A DNA stretch of 64,000 nt from Shewanella marinintestina (GCF_023283845.1 NZ_JAKILC010000002.1:186001-250000); one strand, 5' to 3'. Shown: positions 7,737-16,378, counted from the stretch's first letter. Numbers and translations are program-made. Notes: generated by a model not told the origin, from the sequence alone.

Positions 7737-8378
7737 ATGTCGCAAATCGGTGTTATAGAGAGTTGGGATGATGCCAAAGGCTTTGGCTTTATCCGCTGCA
7801 ATAATCTCAAACAGCAGGTATTTATCCATATCTCCGCATTTAATACTAAGCTCAGACCTGTTGCAGGTGACTCAGTAGAGTTCGACCTAGTCAATAAACG
7901 CGGTAAAGTGCATGCTGAAAATGCTCGCTTACTCAAATCCAGTGCTACACAAAAGATAGCTCAAGGCAAAAAGACCAAAGCATCCAATAAAATCAAAACC
8001 TCATCTAACCCGCTAATACTCCTTATCGCAGTCAGCTTTATTGGAGTATTCGCTCTGGCTTACTCATTAGCAATTTTGCCGCTATGGCCATTTGTGTATA
8101 TCAGCATAATCAGTCTGATGACTTTATTGACCTTTGCATGGGATAAACGTGCCGCCAGAAACAACAGCTGGCGCATAAGCGAAGCAAGATTGCACCTATT
8201 AAGCTTACTCGGCGGCTGGCCAGGAGCATTACTGGCGCAGCAATGGCTAAGACACAAATCAGCTAAAGGTCGCTTTAAAGTCATACTTTGGTTAGCCATT
8301 ATTAGCAATATAACCATCTGTGCAGGCTTAGTTTATTTCGCTGAGCAACAGCAGCTGATAAATATCAACTTGGCTTAA
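7737..8378 (+). CDS. Cold-shock domain fused to DUF1294 membrane domain
   Basis: 213 residues in two parts. Residues 1-65 are a cold-shock (OB-fold) domain with the RNP1-like motif GFGFIRC and RNP2-like VFIHIS, so single-stranded nucleic-acid binding is expected. A basic linker (about 70-90) follows, then a DUF1294 region with four hydrophobic segments and the family motif TFAWDKRAARNNSWRISEARLH...GGWPGALLAQ. The fusion is a known architecture and would place an RNA-binding head at the inner membrane. Its role is not established. It stands alone, with ~120 bases before the next + strand gene. Confidence 0.85.
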   Translation: MSQIGVIESWDDAKGFGFIRCNNLKQQVFIHISAFNTKLRPVAGDSVEFDLVNKRGKVHAENARLLKSSATQKIAQGKKTKASNKIKTSSNPLILLIAVSFIGVFALAYSLAILPLWPFVYISIISLMTLLTFAWDKRAARNNSWRISEARLHLLSLLGGWPGALLAQQWLRHKSAKGRFKVILWLAIISNITICAGLVYFAEQQQLININLA

Positions 8379-8399
8379 TATTTACAATGCTGGCTCAGA

Positions 8400-8428
8400 T
8401 TTACCTATGGTGAGGGATTCGCTATTAT
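8400..8428 (+). promoter_or_regulatory. Candidate promoter of the FKBP gene
   Basis: TTTACC (8400-8405), a 17-base spacer and TATTAT (8423-8428) end about 30 bases before the ATG at 8461. Consensus match only. Confidence 0.35.
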
Positions 8429-8460
8429 TAGCGGTCAAATCAAAACAAGGTGTCTCAATA

Positions 8461-8931
8461 ATGAAAGTGGTTTTAGCTGTTGTAGTGATTGCATGTGTGG
8501 TGTTTTACTTCTTTACCTCAATGAACAACCAAAAAGCGGCCAAAGAAAATATCGCTTTAGGCAATGCATTCCTTGCCGAGAATAAACTAAAAGACGGCGT
8601 AACAACCACAGTATCAGGCCTACAGTATCAAGTACTTGAAGCGGGTACTGGCACAGTACATCCAAAGGCTAGCGATACCGTTACCGTGCATTATCATGGC
8701 ACCCTAATTGATGGCAGTGTATTTGACAGTTCAGTTGAGCGTGGCGAGCCAATTGCCTTCCCGCTTAACCGTGTGATTAAAGGTTGGACTGAAGGCGTAC
8801 AGCTAATGATTGTTGGCGAAAAAGCCCGTTTCTTTATTCCAAGTGAACTTGCCTACGGTAATCGTAGTGCTGGTAAGATTGGCGGTGGTTCAACCTTAAT
8901 CTTTGATGTTGAATTGATCAGTATCGACTAA
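8461..8931 (+). CDS. FKBP-type peptidyl-prolyl cis-trans isomerase, membrane-anchored
   Basis: 156 residues. An N-terminal hydrophobic segment (about 2-19) with no obvious cleavage site suggests a membrane anchor facing the periplasm. The FKBP domain starts near residue 45 (TTVSGLQYQVLEAGTG) and contains VTVHYHGTLIDGSVFDSS, VIKGWTEGVQLM, FFIPSELAYG and a closing LIFDVELI, so the active-site pocket is conserved. The ATG at 8461 is preceded by AAGGTG at seven bases; an upstream ATG at 8407 would add 18 residues and lies inside the likely promoter. A clear terminator follows at 8957. Confidence 0.9.
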   Translation: MKVVLAVVVIACVVFYFFTSMNNQKAAKENIALGNAFLAENKLKDGVTTTVSGLQYQVLEAGTGTVHPKASDTVTVHYHGTLIDGSVFDSSVERGEPIAFPLNRVIKGWTEGVQLMIVGEKARFFIPSELAYGNRSAGKIGGGSTLIFDVELISID

Positions 8932-8956
8932 CACTGATTTATTGATTCTAAAAAAC

Positions 8957-8990
8957 AAAGCCCGAATGGATAACCATGCGGGCTTTTTAT
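8957..8990 (+). terminator. Rho-independent terminator after the FKBP gene
   Basis: AAAGCCCG pairs with CGGGCTTT, with an inner ATGG/CCAT extension, followed by a T run. Confidence 0.85.
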
Positions 8991-9077
8991 TTGATACTGG
9001 CAACAGCGTTTTTTTAGTCAAATAAACCTCGTTACTGATAAAGAGGCAAACAACTATACGCTTAGATTATGCTTGGG

Positions 9078-9209
9078 TTACGCTTCGTAACCAAATGGGT
9101 CATCGATTGAGTGCGCAGGCTTAGTGAACCATACTGGGCCTGTTTCACTCATATACTCTTGTTTAAAATCAGGGTCTTCATGGCGCACACCGAATTCCCC
9201 TGATATACA
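9078..9209 (-). pseudogene. Detached C-terminal fragment of an M24 peptidase, outer copy
   Basis: In the gene's own frame this reads CISGEFGVRHED, PDFKQEYMSETG and FGYEA-stop, that is, the last ~44 codons of the peptidase. It begins abruptly after terminator sequence, has no start codon or ribosome site, and cannot make a functional enzyme. Confidence 0.85.
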
Positions 9210-9264
9210 TCGCGCTTCTTACACAAAAAAATGCCTCGTTACTGATAACGAGACATTGCAAATA

Positions 9265-9396
9265 TTACGCTTCGTAACCAAATGGGTCATCGATTGAGTG
9301 CGCAGGCTTGGTGAACCATACAGGGCCTGTTTCACTCATATACTCTTGTTTAAAATCAGGGTCTTCATGGCGCACACCGAATTCCCTTTATATACA
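9265..9396 (-). pseudogene. Detached C-terminal fragment of an M24 peptidase, inner copy
   Basis: Same content and reading frame as the outer copy, 187 bases away, with only a few base changes, mostly synonymous or in non-coding positions. It shares the 12-base insertion that the intact gene lacks. Confidence 0.85.
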
Positions 9397-9407
9397 TCGC
9401 GCTTCTT

Positions 9408-9446
9408 ACACAAAAAAATGCCTCGTTATTGATAATGAGGCATTGC
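9408..9446 (-). terminator. Terminator of the M24 peptidase gene
   Basis: On the minus strand AATGCCTCATTAT pairs with ATAACGAGGCATT and is followed by seven T. The hairpin is repeated in the downstream unit at 9230-9257 with different wobble pairs, so each copy keeps the stem. Confidence 0.8.
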
Positions 9447-9451
9447 AAATA

Positions 9452-10669
9452 TTACGCTTCGTAACCAAATGGGTCATCGATTGAGTGCGCAGGCTTAGTG
9501 AACCATACTGGGCCTGTTTCACTCATATAGAAGTGGTCTTCATGGCGCACACCGAACTCGCCCGGTACACATAACATAGGTTCATTACTGAAACACATAC
9601 CCGCAGCAAGAGGAGTATGGTCGTTAAGTACTAAATACGGCCATTCATGGATATCAAGGCCGACACCGTGACCTGTGCGATGTGGAAGACCCGGTACATC
9701 ATAGCCTGGACCAAAACCTGCCGCTTCCAGTACATCACGGGCTGCGCGATCAACGCTGGCACACGTAGCGCCAATTTGCGCCGCTTCAAAACCTGCTATT
9801 TGCGATGCTTGCTCAAACTGCCATAATTCACGTTGACGTGGGCTAGGCTCACCATAAACGTAAGTACGGGTAATATCCGAGTTATAACCGTATAACTGAC
9901 AACCGGTATCAATCAATACGGTGTCATTTAGCTCTAGTGCTTTAGGTGATTTAACCCCATGCGGGTAGGCACTGTCCTCACCAAACAGCACGATACAGAA
10001 ATATGAGCCTGCAGGAATACCCACTTTAATGTGCGCAGCATTGATAAAGGCTTCCACTTCACTGGTGGTAATGCCTTCATGCAAAATACGCGCAACGGCT
10101 TTGTGCACTTCCATGGTCATATCTTTAGCGCGCTGCAACAAACTCAGCTCAACCGCAGATTTAATCATGCGGCAACCAGCTGTTACTGGCTTAGCGTTAA
10201 CATAGTTATACTGCGGATGCGCTTGACGCATGCCATCAAAGATAAAGAAAGCAGCAGATTCATCGATGCCGATATCACCGGCTGTAATTCCCATGTTGGC
10301 TAATACATTGCCAAAAAGTGCAAATGGGCTTTCATCTTCTTGCCAAGTATTTACTTTGCCGCCAATGACCATGTAACCATTTAAGGTATCAACCTCAAAG
10401 GCTGGCGCTATGTATTCAACATCGCCCTTTGCAGGAAGGATTGCACCTACCATGCGCTCGCTAGCGTACCAGCGCGTGCCAGTGTAATAGTAAAGGTTAG
10501 TGCCTGCGTTTAGGTAAATGGCAGCAATTCCCTGCTCGCTCATGATGGCTTGCGCCTTGGCGATACGAGCTTGGTACTCTTCACGACTAATAGGCTCTGC
10601 ACCTTGAGTCATATCTGTTAACTTTGCTAATTCCTGCTCTGCGGTAGAACCGCCAACACCTATGGTCAT
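9452..10669 (-). CDS. M24-family metallopeptidase (Xaa-Pro dipeptidase/creatinase type)
   Basis: 405 residues. The N-terminal creatinase domain (IYLNAGTNLYYYTGTRWYASERM) precedes a pita-bread M24 domain with the five expected metal ligands visible: Asp in VLIDTGCQ, Asp in NSDITRTYVYG, His in RTGHGVGLDIHE, Glu in SNEPML and Glu in GVRHED. It should therefore be an active dinuclear-metal peptidase on Xaa-Pro or related small peptides in the cytoplasm. The ATG at 10669 has AAAGGTAAG just upstream; the longer reading starts with TTG. Its 3' end is the parent of the tandem repeat downstream and differs from both copies next to the last metal ligand. Confidence 0.9.
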   Translation of the reverse strand: MTIGVGGSTAEQELAKLTDMTQGAEPISREEYQARIAKAQAIMSEQGIAAIYLNAGTNLYYYTGTRWYASERMVGAILPAKGDVEYIAPAFEVDTLNGYMVIGGKVNTWQEDESPFALFGNVLANMGITAGDIGIDESAAFFIFDGMRQAHPQYNYVNAKPVTAGCRMIKSAVELSLLQRAKDMTMEVHKAVARILHEGITTSEVEAFINAAHIKVGIPAGSYFCIVLFGEDSAYPHGVKSPKALELNDTVLIDTGCQLYGYNSDITRTYVYGEPSPRQRELWQFEQASQIAGFEAAQIGATCASVDRAARDVLEAAGFGPGYDVPGLPHRTGHGVGLDIHEWPYLVLNDHTPLAAGMCFSNEPMLCVPGEFGVRHEDHFYMSETGPVWFTKPAHSIDDPFGYEA

Positions 10670-10983
10670 ATACTTACCTTTCAAATTTGATTATTTATAT
10701 TGTCATGCAGCCACTACTTAAAAGTAGTTTCCACAAGCGCCATATTTACAATGGCTCATGGTATGCCACACTTTCTAGCATAAAATATACAATCAGTCAG
10801 TAACTAATAGGGAAAAGTGCAAATAATTGTCGATGGTCGCGAGTTATATGTTGAGTAAAAGTGGCTTATTAGGCGATAAAAAACACCTGAATTAGCAATC
10901 AGAGCTTTTACATTGAGGCAATAAAAAGAGCAACGTCCTTGATGAAGGTTGCCCTTTTTATTTAATGGCTTACTATTTTAAAA
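10670..10983. other. Intergenic region between M24 and ROK genes
   Basis: About 310 bases. The left part should hold the promoter of the leftward M24 gene, and the right end holds the ROK terminator (10921-10962). I see no coding sequence or other clear motif. Confidence 0.6.
10921..10962 (-). terminator. Rho-independent terminator of the ROK gene
   Basis: On the minus strand AAAGGGCAACCTT pairs with AAGG...GTTGCTCTTT (one G-T wobble and a bulge), followed by T residues. Confidence 0.75.
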
Positions 10984-11754
10984 TTACTTATTCAGCATCA
11001 CTTTAAGACCGCGGCAAACCATGGTTTCACGGTCATCAACACGGTTAACCTTTACCTTTGCCATAGGAATGGGTAATGCCATCTCTTTAATTGCAGCAAC
11101 ACACGCTTGGTAATAATGCGGGTTATCCATCAAACTACCCGCTAAGTAGATATGGGATGGGTTAAACAGATTAACCACCCAAGCTAAACTTTGGCCGATG
11201 TAACTGCCTGCACGTGCAATATCTTCATTGCGGGTCCAATTACGACGCTTAATCGCAGCGCCACTGGCTAGTTGCTCAAGACTAAACTCGCCAGACTCAG
11301 TCATCATACGACAATGCCCTAACTCGCCAGCCATACCTGATGCACCAGTGAATGGAATACCGTTTACCGCGATAGACATACCAATACCCATATCGCACAT
11401 AACAAGTAACTCACAATCTTGCTTACTGTCCATTAATGCTTGCAGACCAGCATCGCTGTCATTAGCAATAATAATCCGTTTTGCTTTGGTGAATAGATCA
11501 TCAACACTCAAGCCTTTTAGCCCAGGCAGTGATTGGCAGGACACCAATTGCTGCGCTTGCACTAACCCCGGAACGGCTATGCCTAACCCGTAACCTTCTA
11601 AGCCGTAGTCTTGTTCTAATTCAGCGATCTGCGTATTTAAATTATTAATATTAAATCCGTCTGTTATCGCTATTTTATATTGCTCTACTCGCCCTTGTGT
11701 TTCTATTTCAAATAAGGCTTTTGAACCACTAATATCGATTGTTAATGTTTGCAC
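10984..11754 (-). CDS. ROK-family protein (sugar-kinase-like) lacking the zinc motif
   Basis: 256 residues with the ROK fold: an N-terminal strand (LTIDISGSKALFEI), the DNDSDAG-type segment IANDSDAGLQAL carrying the catalytic Asp, MGIGMSIAVNG, and GMAGELGH. In typical ROK glucokinases GELGH is followed by a CxCGxxGC zinc cluster; here it runs directly to SGEFSLEQLASG, so the cluster is missing. The protein is also ~45 residues shorter than usual. It has no DNA-binding domain, so it is a kinase-type rather than repressor-type ROK protein. It may phosphorylate a sugar (E. coli has Zn-less relatives), but the substrate is unknown. It stands between two M24 peptidase genes in its own unit. Confidence 0.82.
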   Translation of the reverse strand: MQTLTIDISGSKALFEIETQGRVEQYKIAITDGFNINNLNTQIAELEQDYGLEGYGLGIAVPGLVQAQQLVSCQSLPGLKGLSVDDLFTKAKRIIIANDSDAGLQALMDSKQDCELLVMCDMGIGMSIAVNGIPFTGASGMAGELGHCRMMTESGEFSLEQLASGAAIKRRNWTRNEDIARAGSYIGQSLAWVVNLFNPSHIYLAGSLMDNPHYYQACVAAIKEMALPIPMAKVKVNRVDDRETMVCRGLKVMLNK

Positions 11755-12162
11755 TTAGCACTCCCATGAGCATGGCTACACCACGACTAATCGCATCCTA
11801 ACGACAAACAAAATTCTAACATAATAGAGACTTACACCATATAGCTGCTTAGATATTAACGACCTATAGAATATCGATTAACTGTAAACAATTCGATTAA
11901 TTGAAATTTAAAACCAAGCTTTATCGCATTAATCACTCGACTTTGGCTAAAACGCTGACTAAACAACGTTGTTGATTTAAGGAACTGCAAACCTTTTTGT
12001 CCAGTTTGGTTCACACTAGCGACCTGCTAACTACACGGTTAATCCTATAGGGTGACTGCCATGCACTTGGCATTTATGCTAACCTCCGCCCTAAATTCGT
12101 ACAAAAAGAAATAGCCTCGAGCTCAGTAACTTTCTAGCTTGAACGCTAATAATGGAGTTTGA
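11755..12162. other. Divergent intergenic region, ROK / Xaa-Pro aminopeptidase
   Basis: About 400 AT-rich bases between divergently transcribed genes, expected to hold both promoters. A TTGGCA...TAAATT pair near 12067-12097 (spacer ~19) is a weak candidate for the rightward gene. I see no small ORF with a ribosome site and no strong inverted repeat. Confidence 0.4.
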
Positions 12163-13950
12163 ATGTCAAATACTATTGCAGCACGCTTAACAGCCATCCG
12201 CAGCGAAATGGCTAAATTAAACCTAGACGCATTTATTATTCCAAGAGCTGATGAATATCTAGGTGAGTATGTTCCTGAACATAACGAACGTATGTTATGG
12301 GCCAGTGGATTTACCGGTTCTGCTGGCGCGATTATTGTCCTTAAGGAAAGCGCGGCAATCTTTGTCGATGGTCGTTACACAGTACAGGTTCGCCAACAAG
12401 TCGATGGCAGTTTATTCGAATACTTAAGCTTACATGATACCCCGCAAGCTCAATGGCTGATTGAACAGCTTGGCGCCAATGCGCAAGTTGGCTTTGACGC
12501 CCGATTGCATACCTTAGCTTGGTTTAATCAAACCCAAGCAGAGCTTGCTAAAGCGCAAATCACGCTAACTAAAGTTGCGCACAACCCTATCGATGTAAAT
12601 TGGACAGACAGACCTGCGCCAACATCCGATCCTATTATGCTATTTAGCGAGCAAAGCGCCGGCCGTAGCAGTTTAGACAAGCGCACGACGATTGGCACGG
12701 ATATCAAAGCACAGGGCGCTGATGTGGCAATTATTTCAGCATTAGACTCATTATGCTGGCTGCTCAACATACGCGGTAAAGACATTCCTTGTTTGCCAGT
12801 TGTACTTGGCACAGCATTGCTGCACGCCAATGGCGACATGGTGCTGTTCACCGACACCAAAAAGCTACCTGAAAATATCAACGAGCATGTTGGCACTGGC
12901 GTTAGCTTTAAAAATGAAGCAGAACTTGCTGCAGAGCTTGCCAAGCTAGAAGGCACAAAAGTGCTTGCTAGCCCAGATAACAGTAATGCATGGCTACAAC
13001 TTACAGCGCAAGAAGCTGGCGCGCAGCTTATTGCCGGTAGTGACCCAGTAGCATTACCAAAAGCACAAAAGAATGCAGCTGAGCTTGCAGGTATCAAGGC
13101 GTGCCATATTCGTGATGGCGTTGCTGTTAGTCGCTTTCTTGCTTGGTTAGACCGCGAAGTTGATGCTAATCGGCTTTACGATGAAGCTGTACTGGCAGAT
13201 AAGCTAGAAAGCTTCCGTTTAAGCGATCCTATGTACCAAGAGCCAAGCTTCGATACTATTTCGGCGACAGGCGGTAACGCAGCGATGTGCCACTACAATC
13301 ATAACAATGGTACGCCAGCGCAGATGCAGATGAACAGCATCTATCTGGTTGACTCTGGCGCCCAGTATTTAGACGGCACAACCGACGTTACCCGCACTAT
13401 CGCTATCGGTGATGTCACCGATGAGCAGAGAAAAATGGTGACTTTGGTATTAAAAGGCCATATTGCTATCGATCAAGCTAAGTTCCCTAAAGGCACCAGT
13501 GGTATGCAACTTGACGCGTTCGCACGCCAGTACTTATGGCAACATGGCTATGACTTTGACCATGGCACTGGCCACGGCGTTGGTCATTACCTCAGTGTGC
13601 ATGAGGGACCGCAGGGCATAGCGAAAGGTCGCTCAAATGTGCCATTACTCGACGGCATGGTCTTGTCGAACGAGCCTGGCTACTACCGCGCTGAAGAATT
13701 TGGTATTCGACTAGAGAACTTAGTTGCCGTGCGTCCATGCGCTGCACTTGCCAACATTGAGCGTGAAATGTTTGAGTTTGAAGCGCTAACCTTCATTCCA
13801 ATGGACTCACGTCTAATTGATAAACAGTATCTAACAGAGTCTGAGATTAATTGGTTTAACCAATATCATCAGCAAGTTAAAGACAAGCTAACGCCGTTTA
13901 TGCAAGGTGAAGATTTAACTTGGTTAAATAAGGTCACAGCAGCCATTTAA
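12163..13950 (+). CDS. Xaa-Pro aminopeptidase, three-domain M24B type
   Basis: 595 residues, the long form with two creatinase-like N-terminal domains (RLTAIRSEMAKLNLDAFIIP; DKRTTIGTDIKAQGADVAII) and a C-terminal catalytic domain. The metal ligands are visible: Asp in YLVDSGAQY, Asp in GTTDVTRTI, His in GTGHGVGHYLSVHEGPQ, Glu in SNEPGYY and Glu in GIRLENLV. It resembles eukaryotic cytosolic aminopeptidase P and removes N-terminal residues preceding proline in the cytoplasm. It is longer than the ~440-residue E. coli PepP. A GGAG site precedes the ATG, and a strong terminator follows. Confidence 0.93.
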   Translation: MSNTIAARLTAIRSEMAKLNLDAFIIPRADEYLGEYVPEHNERMLWASGFTGSAGAIIVLKESAAIFVDGRYTVQVRQQVDGSLFEYLSLHDTPQAQWLIEQLGANAQVGFDARLHTLAWFNQTQAELAKAQITLTKVAHNPIDVNWTDRPAPTSDPIMLFSEQSAGRSSLDKRTTIGTDIKAQGADVAIISALDSLCWLLNIRGKDIPCLPVVLGTALLHANGDMVLFTDTKKLPENINEHVGTGVSFKNEAELAAELAKLEGTKVLASPDNSNAWLQLTAQEAGAQLIAGSDPVALPKAQKNAAELAGIKACHIRDGVAVSRFLAWLDREVDANRLYDEAVLADKLESFRLSDPMYQEPSFDTISATGGNAAMCHYNHNNGTPAQMQMNSIYLVDSGAQYLDGTTDVTRTIAIGDVTDEQRKMVTLVLKGHIAIDQAKFPKGTSGMQLDAFARQYLWQHGYDFDHGTGHGVGHYLSVHEGPQGIAKGRSNVPLLDGMVLSNEPGYYRAEEFGIRLENLVAVRPCAALANIEREMFEFEALTFIPMDSRLIDKQYLTESEINWFNQYHQQVKDKLTPFMQGEDLTWLNKVTAAI

Positions 13951-13972
13951 TTGCGTGTTTTGTTCCATAATT

Positions 13973-14002
13973 AAAGCAGCGCTTAAGCGCTGCTTTTTAT
14001 TG
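13973..14002 (+). terminator. Rho-independent terminator after the Xaa-Pro aminopeptidase
   Basis: AAAGCAGCGCTTAAGCGCTGCTTT is a perfect palindrome followed by T residues. Confidence 0.9.
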
Positions 14003-14159
14003 CGTACTCGTTAGGCACAAAATTGCCAAAGCACAGGTTTTAATCTAATACCAGTCAGTATAAAAGTTTGCTATACTCCGCGGCCGCCATTTTAATGGTA
14101 TTAGAAAATGCTAGCGTACCTGTTAGCAATTGAATTGTTGAACATAGGACTCCTCAATC

Positions 14160-15458
14160 ATGAGATTTGAATCATTTAGTTTTGCTCCTGAGATTTTGCG
14201 TGCAATCTCTGAATGTGGTTATGAAAAAATGACACCAATTCAGCAGCAAGCCATCCCTGCCGTACGCCGCGGCCAAGATGTACTTGCTAGTGCGCAAACA
14301 GGTACGGGTAAAACGGCTGCGTTTGCATTGCCAATTTTACAAAAGATGCTTGATAACCCAAGCACTACCGGCCGCTCAAATGCACGGGCGTTGATCTTAA
14401 CCCCAACCCGCGAGCTTGCAGCGCAAATTGCCGATAACGTTAATGATTACGCTAAGTACTTAGACATCTCTGTAGTCACCATTTTTGGTGGCGTTAAAAT
14501 GGATACTCAGGCAACTAAGCTAAAGCGTGGCGCGGATATCATTATCGCCACTCCGGGCCGACTGCTTGAGCACATTGTGGCTTGTAACTTAAGCCTGTCT
14601 AACGTCGAGTCTTTAGTCCTAGACGAAGCCGACCGTATGCTAGATATGGGCTTTAGTGCCGATATTCAAAAGATTCTGCAAGCCGTTAATAAGAAGCGTC
14701 AGAATCTATTGTTCTCGGCAACCTTCTCAACTGCGGTTAAGCAACTAGCTAACACGATGATGGTTAAACCAAACGTGATTACTGCTGACAAGCAAAACAC
14801 CACAGCGATTACTGTTAGCCAAGTGGTTTACCCAGTTGAACAGCGCCGTAAACGAGAGCTACTGTCAGAGCTTATTGGTAAGAAAAACTGGCGCCAAGTG
14901 CTAGTATTTACCGCTACTCGCGATGCGGCAGACAAGCTTGAAAAAGAGCTTAATCTAGATGGTATTCCAACTGCGGTTGTTCATGGTGAAAAGGCACAAG
15001 GTAGCCGTCGCCGTGCACTACGTGAGTTTAAAGAAGGTAAAATGCGCGTGTTAGTGGCAACCGAAGTTGCTGCACGTGGCCTGGATATTCAAGGCTTAGA
15101 GTACGTAGTTAACTACGACTTACCTTTCCTTGCTGAAGATTATGTTCACCGTATTGGTCGTACAGGCCGTGCAGGTAAATCAGGCGTCGCTATCTCATTT
15201 GTAAGTCGTGAAGAAGAGCGCACACTTGCTGATATCGAGAAGTTAATTGGTCAGCAACTGCGCCGTATTAGCATTCCTGGTTATGAAGTCGGTAGCCGCG
15301 ATCTATTGATCAAACAGCTACAAAAACGCCGTAGCTTTGCTAAGAAACAGCAGCGTGTAGACAACGCTGGTGCACAGGTTATTGCAGAGAAGAACATGCA
15401 AGGTCGCCGCGTTAAAGTGAAGAATGCGTCACCAGCAAAGATTAAGAAGATAAAATAA
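14160..15458 (+). CDS. rhlE: DEAD-box ATP-dependent RNA helicase RhlE
   Basis: 432 residues with all helicase motifs: the Q motif region (TPIQQQAIP), AQTGTGKT at 45-52, PTRELA, DEAD at 155-158, SAT at 186-188, and HRIGRTGRAG. The N-terminus (FAPEILRAISECGYEKMTPIQQQAIPAV) is very close to E. coli RhlE. The C-terminal ~60 residues are Lys/Arg-rich, as in RhlE proteins that bind RNA and act in ribosome assembly and mRNA turnover. It is a single gene with ~160 bases of leader after the upstream terminator, and a -10-like TATACT near 14072. A second RhlE-like helicase is encoded at 34697-35947. Confidence 0.93.
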   Translation: MRFESFSFAPEILRAISECGYEKMTPIQQQAIPAVRRGQDVLASAQTGTGKTAAFALPILQKMLDNPSTTGRSNARALILTPTRELAAQIADNVNDYAKYLDISVVTIFGGVKMDTQATKLKRGADIIIATPGRLLEHIVACNLSLSNVESLVLDEADRMLDMGFSADIQKILQAVNKKRQNLLFSATFSTAVKQLANTMMVKPNVITADKQNTTAITVSQVVYPVEQRRKRELLSELIGKKNWRQVLVFTATRDAADKLEKELNLDGIPTAVVHGEKAQGSRRRALREFKEGKMRVLVATEVAARGLDIQGLEYVVNYDLPFLAEDYVHRIGRTGRAGKSGVAISFVSREEERTLADIEKLIGQQLRRISIPGYEVGSRDLLIKQLQKRRSFAKKQQRVDNAGAQVIAEKNMQGRRVKVKNASPAKIKKIK

Positions 15459-15490
15459 TCGCTGTACGGACACCGAATTATTTTATAAAC

Positions 15491-15520
15491 AAAAAAGGCA
15501 CCCAATGGTGCCTTTTTTGA
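15491..15520 (+). terminator. Rho-independent terminator of rhlE
   Basis: AAAAAAGGCACC pairs with GGTGCCTTTTTT around CAAT. Confidence 0.92.
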
Positions 15521-15613
15521 ACGTAACGTTTATTCCTTAAGCGGCGAAAGCAAATTGCGGCTTACGCGGTCTTGTCAAACACAAGCTCATTTTGCTTTTA
15601 AAAAGGAATAATA

Positions 15614-16258
15614 ATGCTAAGAAATACCTTTGCAGTACTAGCGCTAATAATCAGCAGTGCTGCGCTAAGTCATGCAGCGAATGCTAAACCCATCGCCAGT
15701 GATGAACTCAATGTGATGCCGCTAATGAACGGCCAAACGATCCCTTCTACCAACCTAAAAGATCTTAACGATCGCACCATTGATATTGCCAAGATCACCC
15801 AAGGCAAACCAAGCGTGATCTTTTTCTACCGTGGTGGTTGGTGCCCCTTTTGTAATTCGCAAATGGGACAACTTAAAGCCATCGAGCCAAAACTCATTGA
15901 AATGGGGTTTCAGCTAATCTGCATATCACCCGACACGCCTGCCAAACTTAAACTGTCTATGACCGAACAAGAACTCTCATACACCTTACTATCTGACGCT
16001 AACCTTGATGTGAGTAAAGCGTTCGGTTTGGCCTACTTTACCAGTGAAAAAGTCACCAATCGCTACCTAAGTAAAATGAAGCTTGAAAACAAGCTTTGGC
16101 AAACACCAGAGGGCGAACAACGCTTAGTGTTACCTGTGCCTGCAGTCTACATTATTGATGGCAATGGCTTAGTGCATTTTCAATATGTTAACCCTAACTT
16201 TAGAGTACGCCCTGCACCGGAGCTCATCATGACAGCAGCAAGTTTAATTAAACAGTAA
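15614..16258 (+). CDS. Periplasmic AhpC/TSA-family peroxiredoxin-like protein
   Basis: 214 residues. An N-terminal signal peptide (hydrophobic core AVLALIISSAALSHA, cleavage near residue 22-25) directs it to the periplasm. The thioredoxin-fold domain has FFYRGGWCPFCNSQMGQL, with C77 and C80 in a WCPFC pair. This is the arrangement of peroxiredoxin-like thiol reductases rather than classical AhpC. PVPAVYIIDGNG supplies the cis-Pro region. It probably reduces peroxides or thiols in the periplasm; the electron donor is unknown. An AAAAGGAATAATA ribosome site precedes the ATG. It is monocistronic between rhlE and the DUF2913 gene. Confidence 0.87.
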   Translation: MLRNTFAVLALIISSAALSHAANAKPIASDELNVMPLMNGQTIPSTNLKDLNDRTIDIAKITQGKPSVIFFYRGGWCPFCNSQMGQLKAIEPKLIEMGFQLICISPDTPAKLKLSMTEQELSYTLLSDANLDVSKAFGLAYFTSEKVTNRYLSKMKLENKLWQTPEGEQRLVLPVPAVYIIDGNGLVHFQYVNPNFRVRPAPELIMTAASLIKQ

Positions 16259-16305
16259 AAAGCTGCCCGTAAACCGACTAAAAGGATGTTTACGGGCTAA
16301 GTTAA

Positions 16306-16334
16306 TTTCGCACTTGCCGCACATTAGGTATAAT
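16306..16334 (+). promoter_or_regulatory. Candidate promoter of the DUF2913 gene
   Basis: A consensus TATAAT (16329-16334) lies 17 bases after a weak TTTCGC (16306-16311), ending 44 bases before the ATG. Confidence 0.45.
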
Positions 16335-16378
16335 CACTTCGCCGTCATCTTTTATTACTTCCACGCGGCGGAGAATCA

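Larger units (their letters stand above)
9027..9571 (-). repeat. Tandem 187-bp repeat of a peptidase gene 3' end plus terminator
   Basis: The stop codon and flanking sequence of the M24 peptidase gene occur three times, at 9078, 9265 and 9452, with an exact 187-base period. Each unit holds about 44 C-terminal codons, a spacer and a terminator hairpin (9230-9257, 9417-9444; a degenerate fourth hairpin lies at 9027-9046). The two outer units carry an in-frame difference (HEDPDFKQEYMSETG against HEDHFYMSETG in the intact gene). They are nearly identical to each other. No transposase or integrase is present. Confidence 0.9.

Noticed and set aside
9027..9571. CRISPR-like or REP-type array
   Set aside because: The 187-base units are copies of a gene 3' end with terminator; there are no short repeats with unique spacers.
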